The notes: generated by a model from the sequence alone, not told the origin. DNA of 48,854 bases from an uncultured Chthonomonadaceae bacterium (GCA_946479035.1 CAMLDW010000016.1:1-48854), one strand, 5' to 3'. Shown: positions 24,328-32,177, counted from the stretch's first letter. Program-made: numbers and translations.

Positions 24328-25490
24328 GCCTTCACCAGCTCTCCGATCCTCTCGACCTTCCCGCGCACCGCGTTGAGAAAGTTCGCCGCGCCCACGCCGT
24401 TGATCAGCCGGTGGTCGAACGTCACCCCCATGTTCGCGCACCGCTGTAGCCTGAGCTCGCTGACCGTTTGGTCAAGCCCGTTGTACGGCTCGCCGAGGAA
24501 GAGCGTCGCGACGCCCGGAGGGACCACCACTGCCACCGCATCGCGCAGTCCGAAGCCCTGCATGTTCGTCAGGCTGATCGTCACGCTCTCGTCGGCCTGG
24601 TCGTGCCCGGCGCGCGCGTGTTCGATCCGCTCGCGCATCGCGTCCGCGAACTCGCGCCACTCCATCGCGTCCGCCTTCGCGACCTTGGCGATCACAAGCT
24701 CGTCGCCTGGCAGCGCCACCGCGATCCCCATGTTCGCGTGGTCGTAGGTGCGGACCACCGAGTCGCCGACCACCGTCGAACGGAACAAAGGAAAGTCAAC
24801 GAGCGTCTTGGCGACAGCGAACGAGAACATCGTGAAGGTCGAAGGCTGGAACTCGCCGCCCTTCGCCTTGGACTTGGCCCTCAGCGCCTCGATCGGCCCC
24901 CAGTTCAAAACGACCGTCTCCGTGCCGGGGACCGCCAGCTGAGAGCCCCGCTGCAACCTCGAGGCCAGAACGCGCTGCTTCGCCGGCATCTCGACTTCGC
25001 TGTACCCCTCGCCCTTCTTTGGGCCGGCGCCGTTCGCCAGGAACTCGTCGACGTCCTCGGGCATCAGCTTGGCGCCCTTGGCCGGCACGCGCGCCAGGTC
25101 GTCGTCGCTCAGGCCCTTCTCCTTGGCGTAGGCCCGCGTCCGGGGCGGCACGTCGCGCCGCCGCTCCGCGGCAGGCCCGGCCGACCTGGCGGCGGCGCTC
25201 GGCGAGGCGGCCGCCGGTGCGCCATGGACGACCGCTTCCTGCACCTCGTCTGCGGTCTCCATCAGCGCCACTTCCGCACCGATCGAGAGCACGTCGTCCA
25301 CCTTCGCCGACCACTTCAGCAGCGTCCCCTCGTACGGCGATTCCACGTCCATCACGGCCTTGTCGGTCTCCATCTGGTAGATCGGCTCGTCGCGCTTGAC
25401 GTGCTCGCCGGGCTTCTTTAGCACGGCGACGAGCCGCGCCTCTTGCAGGCCTTCGCCGATCTGGGGGATTCGCAACGGGACGGCAGGCAT
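24324..25490 (-). CDS. Lipoyl-domain 2-oxoacid dehydrogenase E2-like acyltransferase
   Basis: The 388-residue protein has an N-terminal lipoyl domain (METDKAVMDVES, Lys 44 the attachment site), an Ala-rich linker, a peripheral-subunit-binding domain (RTRAYAKEKGLSDDDLARVP) and a C-terminal acyltransferase domain. The active-site motif normally reads HxxxDG; here it is HRLING, so His 360 is kept but Asp is replaced by Asn 364. No E1 or E3 genes are nearby. TAGCCT ends five bases before the ATG on the minus strand and no SD is seen, so the operon may be leaderless. Confidence 0.85.
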   Translation of the reverse strand: MPAVPLRIPQIGEGLQEARLVAVLKKPGEHVKRDEPIYQMETDKAVMDVESPYEGTLLKWSAKVDDVLSIGAEVALMETADEVQEAVVHGAPAAASPSAAARSAGPAAERRRDVPPRTRAYAKEKGLSDDDLARVPAKGAKLMPEDVDEFLANGAGPKKGEGYSEVEMPAKQRVLASRLQRGSQLAVPGTETVVLNWGPIEALRAKSKAKGGEFQPSTFTMFSFAVAKTLVDFPLFRSTVVGDSVVRTYDHANMGIAVALPGDELVIAKVAKADAMEWREFADAMRERIEHARAGHDQADESVTISLTNMQGFGLRDAVAVVVPPGVATLFLGEPYNGLDQTVSELRLQRCANMGVTFDHRLINGVGAANFLNAVRGKVERIGELVKA

Positions 25491-25580
25491 ATTTGAGGCT
25501 AGTTTGGCATACGGCCCGCGCGAGCAGGGCAGCAGGGAGGGGGCCTATTTCGCCTCCGCCCAAGCCAGCCCCGCCTTCGG

Positions 25581-25586
25581 TATAAT
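25581..25586 (+). promoter_or_regulatory. -10 element of rplK
   Basis: TATAAT, a perfect -10 hexamer, stands 61 bases before the rplK ATG. No convincing -35 is present at the usual distance. The leader of about 55 bases includes an SD (AGGCAGGA). Confidence 0.55.
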
Positions 25587-25647
25587 CCGCTCTCGCAGTC
25601 GCGCCGGGGTTGCCCGGTGCGCTGAGTTGGATTAGGCAGGACGTTTC

Positions 25648-26073
25648 ATGGCGAAAAAGGTCGCGAGCATCATCAAGTTGAACATCCCGGCAGGCAAGGG
25701 CACGCCCGCGCCGCCCGTCGGCCCGGCGCTCGGCCAGGCCGGCATCAACATGATGGAGTTCCTCAAGAAGTTCAACGAGACGACCGCGAAGCAGATGGGC
25801 TTTACGATGCCCGTAAGCATCACGGTCTACGAGGACCGCTCTTACACCTTCGTCATTAAACAGCCCCTCATGAGCGACCTGATCAAGAACGCCATCAAGA
25901 TCCCCAAGGGGAGCGGCAAGGCTGGCACGGAAAGTGTTGGTGTGCTGACCAAGGCCCAGGCCCTGGAGATCGTGAAGGTGAAGATGCCTGACCTCAACGC
26001 GAACGACGCTGAGGCGGCGATCAAGGTCGTGGCGGGCACTGCGCGATCCATGGGTATCCAGACCGACTTCTGA
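25648..26073 (+). CDS. rplK: 50S ribosomal protein L11
   Basis: L11 forms the stalk base of the large subunit and the GTPase-associated centre. The 141-residue protein is full length with the N-terminal [20 protein letters not shown] and [16 protein letters not shown], and the C-terminal RNA-binding domain ending [10 protein letters not shown]. It has its own -10 and an SD. The usual neighbours are missing: nusG and secE upstream and rplA, rplJ and rplL downstream, so the gene is either relocated or an extra copy. Confidence 0.97.
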   Translation: MAKKVASIIKLNIPAGKGTPAPPVGPALGQAGINMMEFLKKFNETTAKQMGFTMPVSITVYEDRSYTFVIKQPLMSDLIKNAIKIPKGSGKAGTESVGVLTKAQALEIVKVKMPDLNANDAEAAIKVVAGTARSMGIQTDF

Positions 26074-26181
26074 AGGTCTGGAAATGGTCCCGAAGGTCGC
26101 GAAGGAGTCCCTGATACGTCCTATTGAGTAGTAACAGAGGCCCGGTCCGGCAGTCAAAAGACTGAGAGGACAGGTTTGTTT

Positions 26182-26772
26182 ATGAGGCGTTTGTACGGCG
26201 TGCTAGTCACGGCCATTGGCGTTGTCGCCATGGCTTGGCCGCAGGCTGCCGGACAGGAAGCGCCCGACAAGGAGGCCTTCGGCCCCGCGCAGACCGCCGC
26301 GGACATCGTCCGCGCCAGCGCGAACGCCGACGTCGCTCTGCTCCCGGCCGGAATGATGTTCCGCGACTTCCAAGGAGACGACCTCTCCAAGCTTTTCCGG
26401 TTCCCCGGCGACAACATCGTCGTCTCCAAGCTCACCGGAGCCCAACTGCTCGCGGCGCTCAACCGCGCGGTCTCGCTCTACCCCTCGCCGAACAGCGGGT
26501 TCCTTCAGGTCTCGGGCCTTGAGGTCACGTTCGGCCCCGACAGGGCCGCGAGCGAGCGCGTCGTCTCCGTCACCGTGAACGGCAACAAGCTCGTCGAAGC
26601 CCAGAGCTACGACGTCGCCATGCCGATCAGCCTCGCGCGCGGCGGCTATGGCTACTTCAACCTCTGGGACAAAAAGGCGATCGTGCGCAACCTCGACGCG
26701 GTCACCCTGGATTCTCTGCTCAAAGGCAAGAAGCCCGACCAGCAGGCCCCACGCTGGAAAGTCGCCAACTAG
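26182..26772 (+). CDS. Exported stand-alone 5'-nucleotidase C-terminal domain
   Basis: The 196-residue product has a signal peptide (LYGVLVTAIGVVAMAWPQAA) and then one domain matching the substrate-specificity domain of UshA-type 5'-nucleotidases: DVALLPAGMMFRDFQGDDLS, NIVVSKLTGAQLLAALNRAV, the nucleobase-stacking region NSGFLQVSGLEVTF, and YDVAMPISLARGGYGYFNLW. The metallophosphatase domain that carries catalysis is absent, so it is not expected to hydrolyse nucleotides. ATG 26182 is preferred with GAGAGGACAGG upstream. It may bind ligands or pair with a separate enzyme. Confidence 0.75.
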   Translation: MRRLYGVLVTAIGVVAMAWPQAAGQEAPDKEAFGPAQTAADIVRASANADVALLPAGMMFRDFQGDDLSKLFRFPGDNIVVSKLTGAQLLAALNRAVSLYPSPNSGFLQVSGLEVTFGPDRAASERVVSVTVNGNKLVEAQSYDVAMPISLARGGYGYFNLWDKKAIVRNLDAVTLDSLLKGKKPDQQAPRWKVAN

Positions 26773-26799
26773 CGGCTTCCGGGTATCACTTACCCACCC

Positions 26800-27492
26800 A
26801 TGATGACGCCCTACGACTGGCAGGAGGGCATCGGCCACCGCGCGCAGTTCGTCGAGGCACGCCTCGCTAGCGGCGTCCCGGTCGTCGCTGTCTCGCTCGA
26901 CGCGGGCATCCTGGCCGTCACCTACCGGCGCCAGTCGCGCAAGATCTACGAGGTCTACGACCGCCTGATGTTCGCCGGGCTCGGCCAGCAGTCCGATGTC
27001 GAGGCGCTGCGAACGGCCGCGATCGACTACTGCCACCAGGAGGGGTACCAGCGCAGCGAGCAGGACGTCACGGTCCAGCGCGTCGTCGCCGCGATCAGCG
27101 AGCCTGTCAAGCGCGCGTTCGCAGACTTCGCCAGCCCGCCCGTCGTCGCCAAGACGCTATTCATGCAGCTCGGCACGGCCCCTGAGCTCGACCGCTACTA
27201 CGCGATCGACTACCACGGCGACTTTTATACCGACCGCGGCGCGGGGTACCTGTTCGGCAACTCCGCCTCCCGCGCGCTCCTCTCCGCAGGGCTCGATGCG
27301 ATGTCGCTCGATGACATCGGGATCGAGGAAGCGACCTCCCAGCTCGAGGCCCTGCTCCTCCGCTCCCTGGACCCAGAGGGACACGCGGCCCCCGAAGAGG
27401 TGCGCGAGGGGCTTACGCTCGAGGTCGGGCTGCTCGACCGCACCGCCACGGGCCAGCGCGCGTTCTCACTCCTGCAAGGCGACTGGGACTGA
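26800..27492 (+). CDS. 20S proteasome alpha-type subunit-like protein
   Basis: The 230-residue protein follows the pattern of bacterial proteasome alpha subunits (PrcA). ARLASGVPVVAVSLDAGILA corresponds to the early strands. RRQSRKIYEVYDRLMFAGLG and DVEALRTAAIDYCHQEGYQR match the helix after the S/K-K-I motif, then DVTVQRVVAAI, and YYAIDYHGDFYTDRGAGYLF matches the late strands. Thr 3 is internal, not an exposed N-terminal catalytic Thr, as for alpha subunits. No prcB, pup, mpa/arc or pafA is in the window. A distant Ntn-hydrolase of another kind cannot be excluded. Confidence 0.7.
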   Translation: MMTPYDWQEGIGHRAQFVEARLASGVPVVAVSLDAGILAVTYRRQSRKIYEVYDRLMFAGLGQQSDVEALRTAAIDYCHQEGYQRSEQDVTVQRVVAAISEPVKRAFADFASPPVVAKTLFMQLGTAPELDRYYAIDYHGDFYTDRGAGYLFGNSASRALLSAGLDAMSLDDIGIEEATSQLEALLLRSLDPEGHAAPEEVREGLTLEVGLLDRTATGQRAFSLLQGDWD

Positions 27493-27529
27493 GAGAACGG
27501 ACGTCATCCGTTCTTGCAGACAGCCCGGA

Positions 27530-28492
27530 CTACACCGACCGCAGCATCTCCGCGCTCTCTTCCGCCAGAGTGTCGTTGATGAAAGCGCCTGCGCCAGCCT
27601 CGCTCCCGGCCAGGTACTTCAGCTTCTCAGCCGTACGGTAGGGCGGATAGAACTCCACGTGGAACCAGTTGAAGTCGTACCCAGGCACCGCGGGCTCTTG
27701 GTGCATCGCCATCACGTAAGGCATCGAAAAGCCGAACAGCGCGTCGAACTTGCGCGCCATGGCCCATAGCGCCTCCGCAAGTCCGTCGAGCGTCACCGAG
27801 TCCATGTCCGCGAGGCTGCACAAGTGATCGTTCGGCACCACGTATGTCTCGAACGGGTACCGCGCGAAGAACGGCACAAACGCGACGAACCGCGCGTTCT
27901 CCCACACGATCCTCCTCCCGTCCTTGCGCTCCATCTCCAGCACGTCCTGCATCAGGGGCCGCTCGTGAGCCTCCCAGTGCTCCCGCTCGGCCAAGAGCTC
28001 CTTCTCCAGCACCGGCGGAATGTACGGGTAGGCGTATATCTGCCCGTGCGGATGGCTCAGCGTCACTCCAGTCTCCTTTCCCTTGTTCTCAAAGATGAAC
28101 ACGTACTCCACGTACTCGAGCGCCGCCAGCTTGACGTACCGGTCCTTCCACACGCGCGCGAGCTTCTTGATCTGCCGCAGCGGCAGCGTGGCGAAAGTTG
28201 CACTGTGCTCGCTCGAATAGCACAAGACTTCGCACACGCCCTCGCTCGGCCTCACCGGCGTCAAGAGCGTCCCCTCGACGCTCGGCTCGTCAGGCGCGTG
28301 GTGCAGGGAAGGGAACCTGTTCTCGAACACCGCGATGTCGTACTCCGCGCGCGGGACCTCGGTCGGAAACCCGCCCGGCAGTGTCGGGCACAGGGGGCAG
28401 TACCCGTCCGGAGGGTGGAACGTGCGGTCCTGCCGGTGCGTCGCCGTGATCACCCACTGCTGCAAGAACGGGTGGTAGCGCAGTTCAGACAT
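27530..28492 (-). CDS. galT: Galactose-1-phosphate uridylyltransferase
   Basis: It exchanges UMP between UDP-glucose and galactose-1-phosphate in the Leloir pathway. The 320-residue protein has the CPLC zinc pair near the N-terminus, the active-site HPHGQ with its nucleophile His (VTLSHPHGQIYAYP) and the C-terminal half with FFARYPFETYVVPNDHLCSL. ATG 28492 is the family start. mnmG ends 58 bases upstream of it on the same strand, with a short tandem repeat between. Confidence 0.93.
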   Translation of the reverse strand: MSELRYHPFLQQWVITATHRQDRTFHPPDGYCPLCPTLPGGFPTEVPRAEYDIAVFENRFPSLHHAPDEPSVEGTLLTPVRPSEGVCEVLCYSSEHSATFATLPLRQIKKLARVWKDRYVKLAALEYVEYVFIFENKGKETGVTLSHPHGQIYAYPYIPPVLEKELLAEREHWEAHERPLMQDVLEMERKDGRRIVWENARFVAFVPFFARYPFETYVVPNDHLCSLADMDSVTLDGLAEALWAMARKFDALFGFSMPYVMAMHQEPAVPGYDFNWFHVEFYPPYRTAEKLKYLAGSEAGAGAFINDTLAEESAEMLRSV

Positions 28493-28500
28493 GCGGTTTA

Positions 28501-28544
28501 TTGGCGACGACTTGGCGACCACCTGGCGACCACTTGGCGACTCG
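28501..28544. repeat. Short tandem repeat between mnmG and galT
   Basis: Four tandem copies, 10-12 bases each, of TTGGCGACCAC-like sequence occupy most of the mnmG-galT spacer. No function is visible. Confidence 0.7.
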
Positions 28545-28549
28545 TCCCA

Positions 28550-30493
28550 TCAGGCCGTGCTCCGTTCCTTAGAATGCCTTAGATGCCCGATCAGCAGCGC
28601 GACGTCGGCAGGCCGCACGCCCGGCACGCGGCTCGCCTGCCCGACAGTCGTTGGTCTTACGCGGCTCAGCTTCTCCACGCTCTCAAAGCTCAGCCCCGTG
28701 AGCGACCCGTACTCGAACCCTTGTCGGATCGGCATCTCCTCGAGCTCGATCGTACGCCGAGCCTCCTCGCCTTGTCGCCTCAGATACCCGTCATAGATCG
28801 CCACGATCTCGATCTGCTGCCGCGCGCTGGTCTCGACCGACCCGTAGCCGCAGGCTTCAGCCAGCGCGGGCGGCAGGTCTAGGGCGGACCCGCAGCTCTC
28901 CGCGATCCGCTCGACCTGCGCAAGCCCTGTCCCCGGCCGCTTCAAGAGCTCGTAGTAAGAGGACCGCCCTTTCACCGGTGCGATCCCCGCTTCCTCCAGC
29001 GCCGAGTTCTGCGCTTCCATCGCGAAAGTCGTGCGCAGCGACTCCAGCCCGTGCGCGATCAGCGACCGCTTCCTCTCGAACCGCTCGCGCCTCAGCTCGC
29101 TCGCCAGCCCGAGCGACACCGCCAGCGGCGTCAAGCGCTCGTCTGCGTTGTCGTGCCGGAGCAAAAGCCGGTGCTCCGCGCGCGCCGTAAGCATCCGGTA
29201 TGGGTCCTCGACCCCCTTCGTCACCAGGTCGTCCACCATCACGCCGATGAAGCTCTCGCTGCGCGAGAACGCCACCGGCTCTTCGCCGCGCGCGAATCGC
29301 GCCGCGTTGATCCCGGCGACGATCCCTTGCCCCGCCGCCTCCTCATATCCGCTCGTGCCGTTGACCTGCCCGGCCAAGAACAGCCCGTCCAGCAGCTTCG
29401 ACATCAGGGCGGGCGTCAGCTGCGTCGGGTCCGCGACGTCGTACTCGACCGCGTAACCGGCGCGGATCATCTCGACGCGCTCCAGCCCAGGGACCGTCTT
29501 CAAAGCGAGGATCTGCACTTCTGCCGGCATCGAAGAGGAGAACCCCTGCACGTAGATGCTCTCGCTCTCCCACTCCTCTTGCTCGAGGAACACCGGGTGC
29601 GAGGACTTCTGCGCGAACCTCACGACCTTGTCCTCGATGCTCGGACAGTAGCGCGGCCCGACCCCCTCGATCTCACCGCCGTACATCGCGCTCTCGTGCA
29701 GGTTCTCGCGCAGCACGTCGTGCGTCCGCGCGTTGGTGTGCGTCTGCCAAGTCGGCAAAAGCCCGCGCTTGGGGAAAGGAGAATCGTGCAGGAAGCTCAT
29801 CGGCCCCGCGTCCGGCTCGCTCGGCATCTCGAGGGTTCGCGCAAAGTCGATCGAGGACTTGCTCACCCGCGGGGTGGTGCCGGTCTTGAACCGCCGCATC
29901 TGCACCCCGAGCGCGCGCAGGAACTCGCTGATCGAAGAGACCGCCTGCTCCCCGTGCCGCCCCGCGACCGTCTTCTTCCGCCCCTCGTGGCACAGCCCGT
30001 TCATGAAGGTGCCGGTCGTGATGATCACGGCGTCGCAAAGGATCGTTCTATCGGCCGGACCGGTCGGATCGGTCAGATTCTTGACCGCGACCCCCGTCAC
30101 CCGCCCGCCTTCGTGCAGCACGCTCTCGACCTGACCTTCGAGCAGGTCCAAACCAGCCTGCGAGCGCAGAACGCCCTGCATGAACAGCGGGTACTCCCGC
30201 TTGCACACCTGTGCGCGCGTCGTCTGCACCGCTGGCCCCTTGCCCGTGCCGACCTTGCGCAGGTGGGTCATCGTAAAGTCAGTCGTCACTCCCATCTGCC
30301 CGCCGAGCGCGTCCACCTCGCGCGCGATGTGGCCCTTCGCCGGACCGCCGATCGAGCAGTTGCAAGGCAGGTGTCCGACCGTGTCGAGGCGCAACGTCAC
30401 GCACAGGGTCTTGCGACCCATCCGCGCGCTCGCCAGCGCCGCCTCGATCCCGGCGTGCCCCGCACCCACCACCACCACTTCGTAACGTTCCAA
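28550..30493 (-). CDS. mnmG: tRNA uridine-5-carboxymethylaminomethyl modification enzyme
   Basis: MnmG with MnmE modifies the wobble uridine of several tRNAs. The protein has the FAD motif VVVVGAGHAGIEAALASARM, the substrate-region LPCNCSIGGPAKGHIAREVD, GQVNGTSGYEEAAGQGIVAG and the C-terminal MnmE-binding helices. TTG 30493 is chosen because it gives the usual opening ERYEVVVVGAGHAG (647 residues). A longer frame to 30607 would read through a dispersed repeat (SPTLPQGE) and is unlikely. mnmE is not nearby. Confidence 0.92.
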   Translation of the reverse strand: MERYEVVVVGAGHAGIEAALASARMGRKTLCVTLRLDTVGHLPCNCSIGGPAKGHIAREVDALGGQMGVTTDFTMTHLRKVGTGKGPAVQTTRAQVCKREYPLFMQGVLRSQAGLDLLEGQVESVLHEGGRVTGVAVKNLTDPTGPADRTILCDAVIITTGTFMNGLCHEGRKKTVAGRHGEQAVSSISEFLRALGVQMRRFKTGTTPRVSKSSIDFARTLEMPSEPDAGPMSFLHDSPFPKRGLLPTWQTHTNARTHDVLRENLHESAMYGGEIEGVGPRYCPSIEDKVVRFAQKSSHPVFLEQEEWESESIYVQGFSSSMPAEVQILALKTVPGLERVEMIRAGYAVEYDVADPTQLTPALMSKLLDGLFLAGQVNGTSGYEEAAGQGIVAGINAARFARGEEPVAFSRSESFIGVMVDDLVTKGVEDPYRMLTARAEHRLLLRHDNADERLTPLAVSLGLASELRRERFERKRSLIAHGLESLRTTFAMEAQNSALEEAGIAPVKGRSSYYELLKRPGTGLAQVERIAESCGSALDLPPALAEACGYGSVETSARQQIEIVAIYDGYLRRQGEEARRTIELEEMPIRQGFEYGSLTGLSFESVEKLSRVRPTTVGQASRVPGVRPADVALLIGHLRHSKERSTA

Positions 30494-30523
30494 TTCGGGT
30501 TCAAGTGTACCGGCGCGATTCCA

Positions 30524-30555
30524 TTCCCCTTGGGGGAGCGTTGGGGAGGGGGCCC
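30524..30555. repeat. Dispersed C/G-rich element, copy 1
   Basis: CCCTTGGGGGAGCGTTGGGG and the following GGGGGCCC match, with changes, the elements at 31618-31652 and around 33849-33917. It lies in the divergent space between mnmG and the reductase. Just to its right is a small palindrome, GGACG TTCGA CGTCC, at 30566-30580. Confidence 0.6.
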
Positions 30556-30606
30556 TTTCGACTTTGGACGTTCGACGTCCGACCTCCCACGCTAAACTCC
30601 CTCCCA

Positions 30607-31593
30607 ATGGACCGCGTGGACGTCACGATCATCGGCGGGGGCCCCGTCGGCCTCTTCGCGGCGTTCTACGCCGGGATGCGAGGCATGTCCGCGCGCATCG
30701 TCGACTCCCTGCCCGATCTCGGCGGCCAGCTCACCGCGCTCTATCCCGAAAAGTACGTCTACGACATGCCCGGCTTCCCCAAGGTCCTCGCCAAGGACCT
30801 CGCCCGCGAAATGGCGGCCCAGGCGCAGCAGTTCCACCCCGAGGTCGTGCTCAACGAGACCGCGACAAAGCTCGCCAAGGACGAAGGCGGCTGGACGATC
30901 ACCGGCTCTTCCGGCCGCGCCTTCCCAACGAGGACCGTCATCGTCTCTGCCGGCGCGGGCGCGTTCGAGCCGCAAAAGCTCGGCGTCCCCGAAGAGGAGA
31001 AGTTCGTCGGCAAGGGGCTCACCTACGGCGTGCAGAACCTCGTCTCGCTCATGGGCAAGAACGCCGTCGTCGTCGGCGGCGGTGACAGCGCCTTCGACTG
31101 GGCGCTCGCGATCGAGCCCGTCGCCAAGTCCACCAAGCTCGTCCACCGCCGCGACGTCTTCCGCGCCCACGAGGACACGGTCCGCAAAGTCCACGCCTCC
31201 ACCGTCGAAGTCTGCCTCTGGGAGCAGGTCAAGCACCTCCACGGCACGACTCGGCTCGAAAAGGTCACGGTCCACAACTCGCAGCACGACGAGACCAAGC
31301 AGTACGCCTGCGACGCGCTCGTCGTCAACGTCGGCTACAAGTCCTCGCTCGGACCGATGGAGAAGTGGGGGATGCGGATCGAAAAGCGCCAGATCATCGT
31401 GGACCGCATGTACCGCACCTCGCTCCCCGGCGTGTTCGCCGTCGGCGACGTGTGTGACTTCGAAGGCAAGATCAAGCTCATCGCCACCGGCGTCGGCGAG
31501 GCGGCCACCGCCGTCTGCGAGATCAAACAGCTGCTCGACCCGTCCGCCAAGCTCTTTCCCGGCCACTCCTCCGACATGAAGATCTTCGGCTAA
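30607..31593 (+). CDS. Ferredoxin--NADP(+) reductase, TrxR-like type
   Basis: This flavoprotein moves electrons between NADPH and ferredoxin or flavodoxin. The 328-residue protein has an FAD motif (VTIIGGGPVGLFAAFYAGMR), the GGQL segment (DLGGQLTALYPEKYVYDMPG), an NAD(P)H motif (AVVVGGGDSAFDWALAI) and the late GVFAVGDVCDFEGKIKLI. The redox CxxC of thioredoxin reductase is absent, which places it with the YumC/Bacillus-type reductases. It is divergent from mnmG. Confidence 0.9.
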   Translation: MDRVDVTIIGGGPVGLFAAFYAGMRGMSARIVDSLPDLGGQLTALYPEKYVYDMPGFPKVLAKDLAREMAAQAQQFHPEVVLNETATKLAKDEGGWTITGSSGRAFPTRTVIVSAGAGAFEPQKLGVPEEEKFVGKGLTYGVQNLVSLMGKNAVVVGGGDSAFDWALAIEPVAKSTKLVHRRDVFRAHEDTVRKVHASTVEVCLWEQVKHLHGTTRLEKVTVHNSQHDETKQYACDALVVNVGYKSSLGPMEKWGMRIEKRQIIVDRMYRTSLPGVFAVGDVCDFEGKIKLIATGVGEAATAVCEIKQLLDPSAKLFPGHSSDMKIFG

Positions 31594-31617
31594 ACCAGAG
31601 CGTGAAATGCAGAGCAT

Positions 31618-31652
31618 TCCCTCCCCCTTGGGGGAGGGTTAGGGAGAGGGTG
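31618..31652. repeat. Dispersed C/G-rich element, copy 2, with internal hairpin
   Basis: TCCCTCCCCCTTGGGGGAGG and the following GTTAGGGAGAGGG give the most regular copy of the element. CTCCCCC and GGGGGAG pair at 31621-31636. It lies just after the reductase gene, where it could also help end transcription. Confidence 0.7.
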
Positions 31653-31679
31653 CACCGCGCACGATGAATCAAAGAAAGT

Positions 31680-31704
31680 GGGGGAAGCCACGACGGCCTC
31701 CCCC
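31680..31704 (-). terminator. Terminator of the arsR-thiol peptide operon
   Basis: GGGGGAGGCC (31704-31695, minus) pairs with GGCTTCCCCC (31689-31680) with one G-U pair and a five-base loop, and is followed by ACTTTCTTTG. It starts 11 bases after the peptide stop codon. Confidence 0.75.
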
Positions 31705-31715
31705 GGTCGTAGGGG

Positions 31716-31790
31716 CTACTTCCCGTCGCCGCCACAGCAGCAACAAGGATCGCAGCCGCAGCACTTTTCACAGTTGCAGTCGCAGTTCAT
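31716..31790 (-). CDS. 24-residue cysteine-rich, metallothionein-like peptide
   Basis: The gene runs from ATG 31790 to TAG 31716. Ten of its 24 residues are Cys (positions 3, 5, 7, 10, 11, 13, 16, 17, 18 and 19), giving CxCxC, CC and CCCC clusters with Asp, Asn, Glu, Lys and Gly between; there are no aromatic residues. That composition is typical of thiol metal-cluster peptides, though it matches no family that I can name. AGGAGG lies 12 bases upstream at 31803-31808, inside the end of the ArsR-family gene, and the ATG overlaps that gene's TGA (ATGA). The next gene unit ends at a terminator. It probably binds the metal or metalloid sensed by the repressor. Confidence 0.8.
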   Translation of the reverse strand: MNCDCNCEKCCGCDPCCCCGGDGK

Positions 31791-32173
31791 CGCTTTCTGT
31801 TACCTCCTATTCGGATGATTTGCCCGTAACCGACGACGCAGCACCCGCCTTCGCGCATCCGCATGCGCGCCTTAAGTCGCGCCGCGTCCAATCTCAGCAC
31901 GGGGTCGCCCTGAGGGCCGAACTGCCCGTCGAGCCCCTCCAGCACCGGCCGCGCCCACTCCTCGAGCGAGTAGTAGGCGTATGTCCGGTCCTTCTCGGCG
32001 CGCACCAGCCCTGCCGCGCGCAGGCACTGCAGGTGCGTCGAGAGGGAAGACTGGGGGATCGCCAGGGCGTCCCCGATCTCGCACACGCACAGCCGACCCT
32101 GCCGCAGGGTCCACAGGATGCGGATCCGCGTCGGGTCGCTGAGCGCCTTGGCGAAGAGGGCGAGGTCGTTCAT
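31787..32173 (-). CDS. ArsR/SmtB-family metalloregulatory repressor
   Basis: A 128-residue winged-helix repressor. The start of helix 1 reads LFAKALSDPTRIRILWTL, then the metalloid site LCVCEIGDAL (Cys 29 and Cys 31, the ArsR alpha-3 CVC motif), the recognition helix QSSLSTHLQCLRAAGLV and the wing. Another Cys pair, 111-112, near the C-terminus could complete a three-thiol site. This fits sensing of As(III), Sb(III) or another thiophilic ion. ATG 32173 is favoured because the promoter and operator lie immediately upstream. It is coupled to the Cys-rich peptide gene. Confidence 0.9.
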   Translation of the reverse strand: MNDLALFAKALSDPTRIRILWTLRQGRLCVCEIGDALAIPQSSLSTHLQCLRAAGLVRAEKDRTYAYYSLEEWARPVLEGLDGQFGPQGDPVLRLDAARLKARMRMREGGCCVVGYGQIIRIGGNRKR

Positions 32174-32177
32174 CGGT

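Noticed and set aside
30494..30607. N-terminal extension of MnmG
   Set aside because: It contains a translated dispersed repeat (SPTLPQGE) and lies outside the conserved start.
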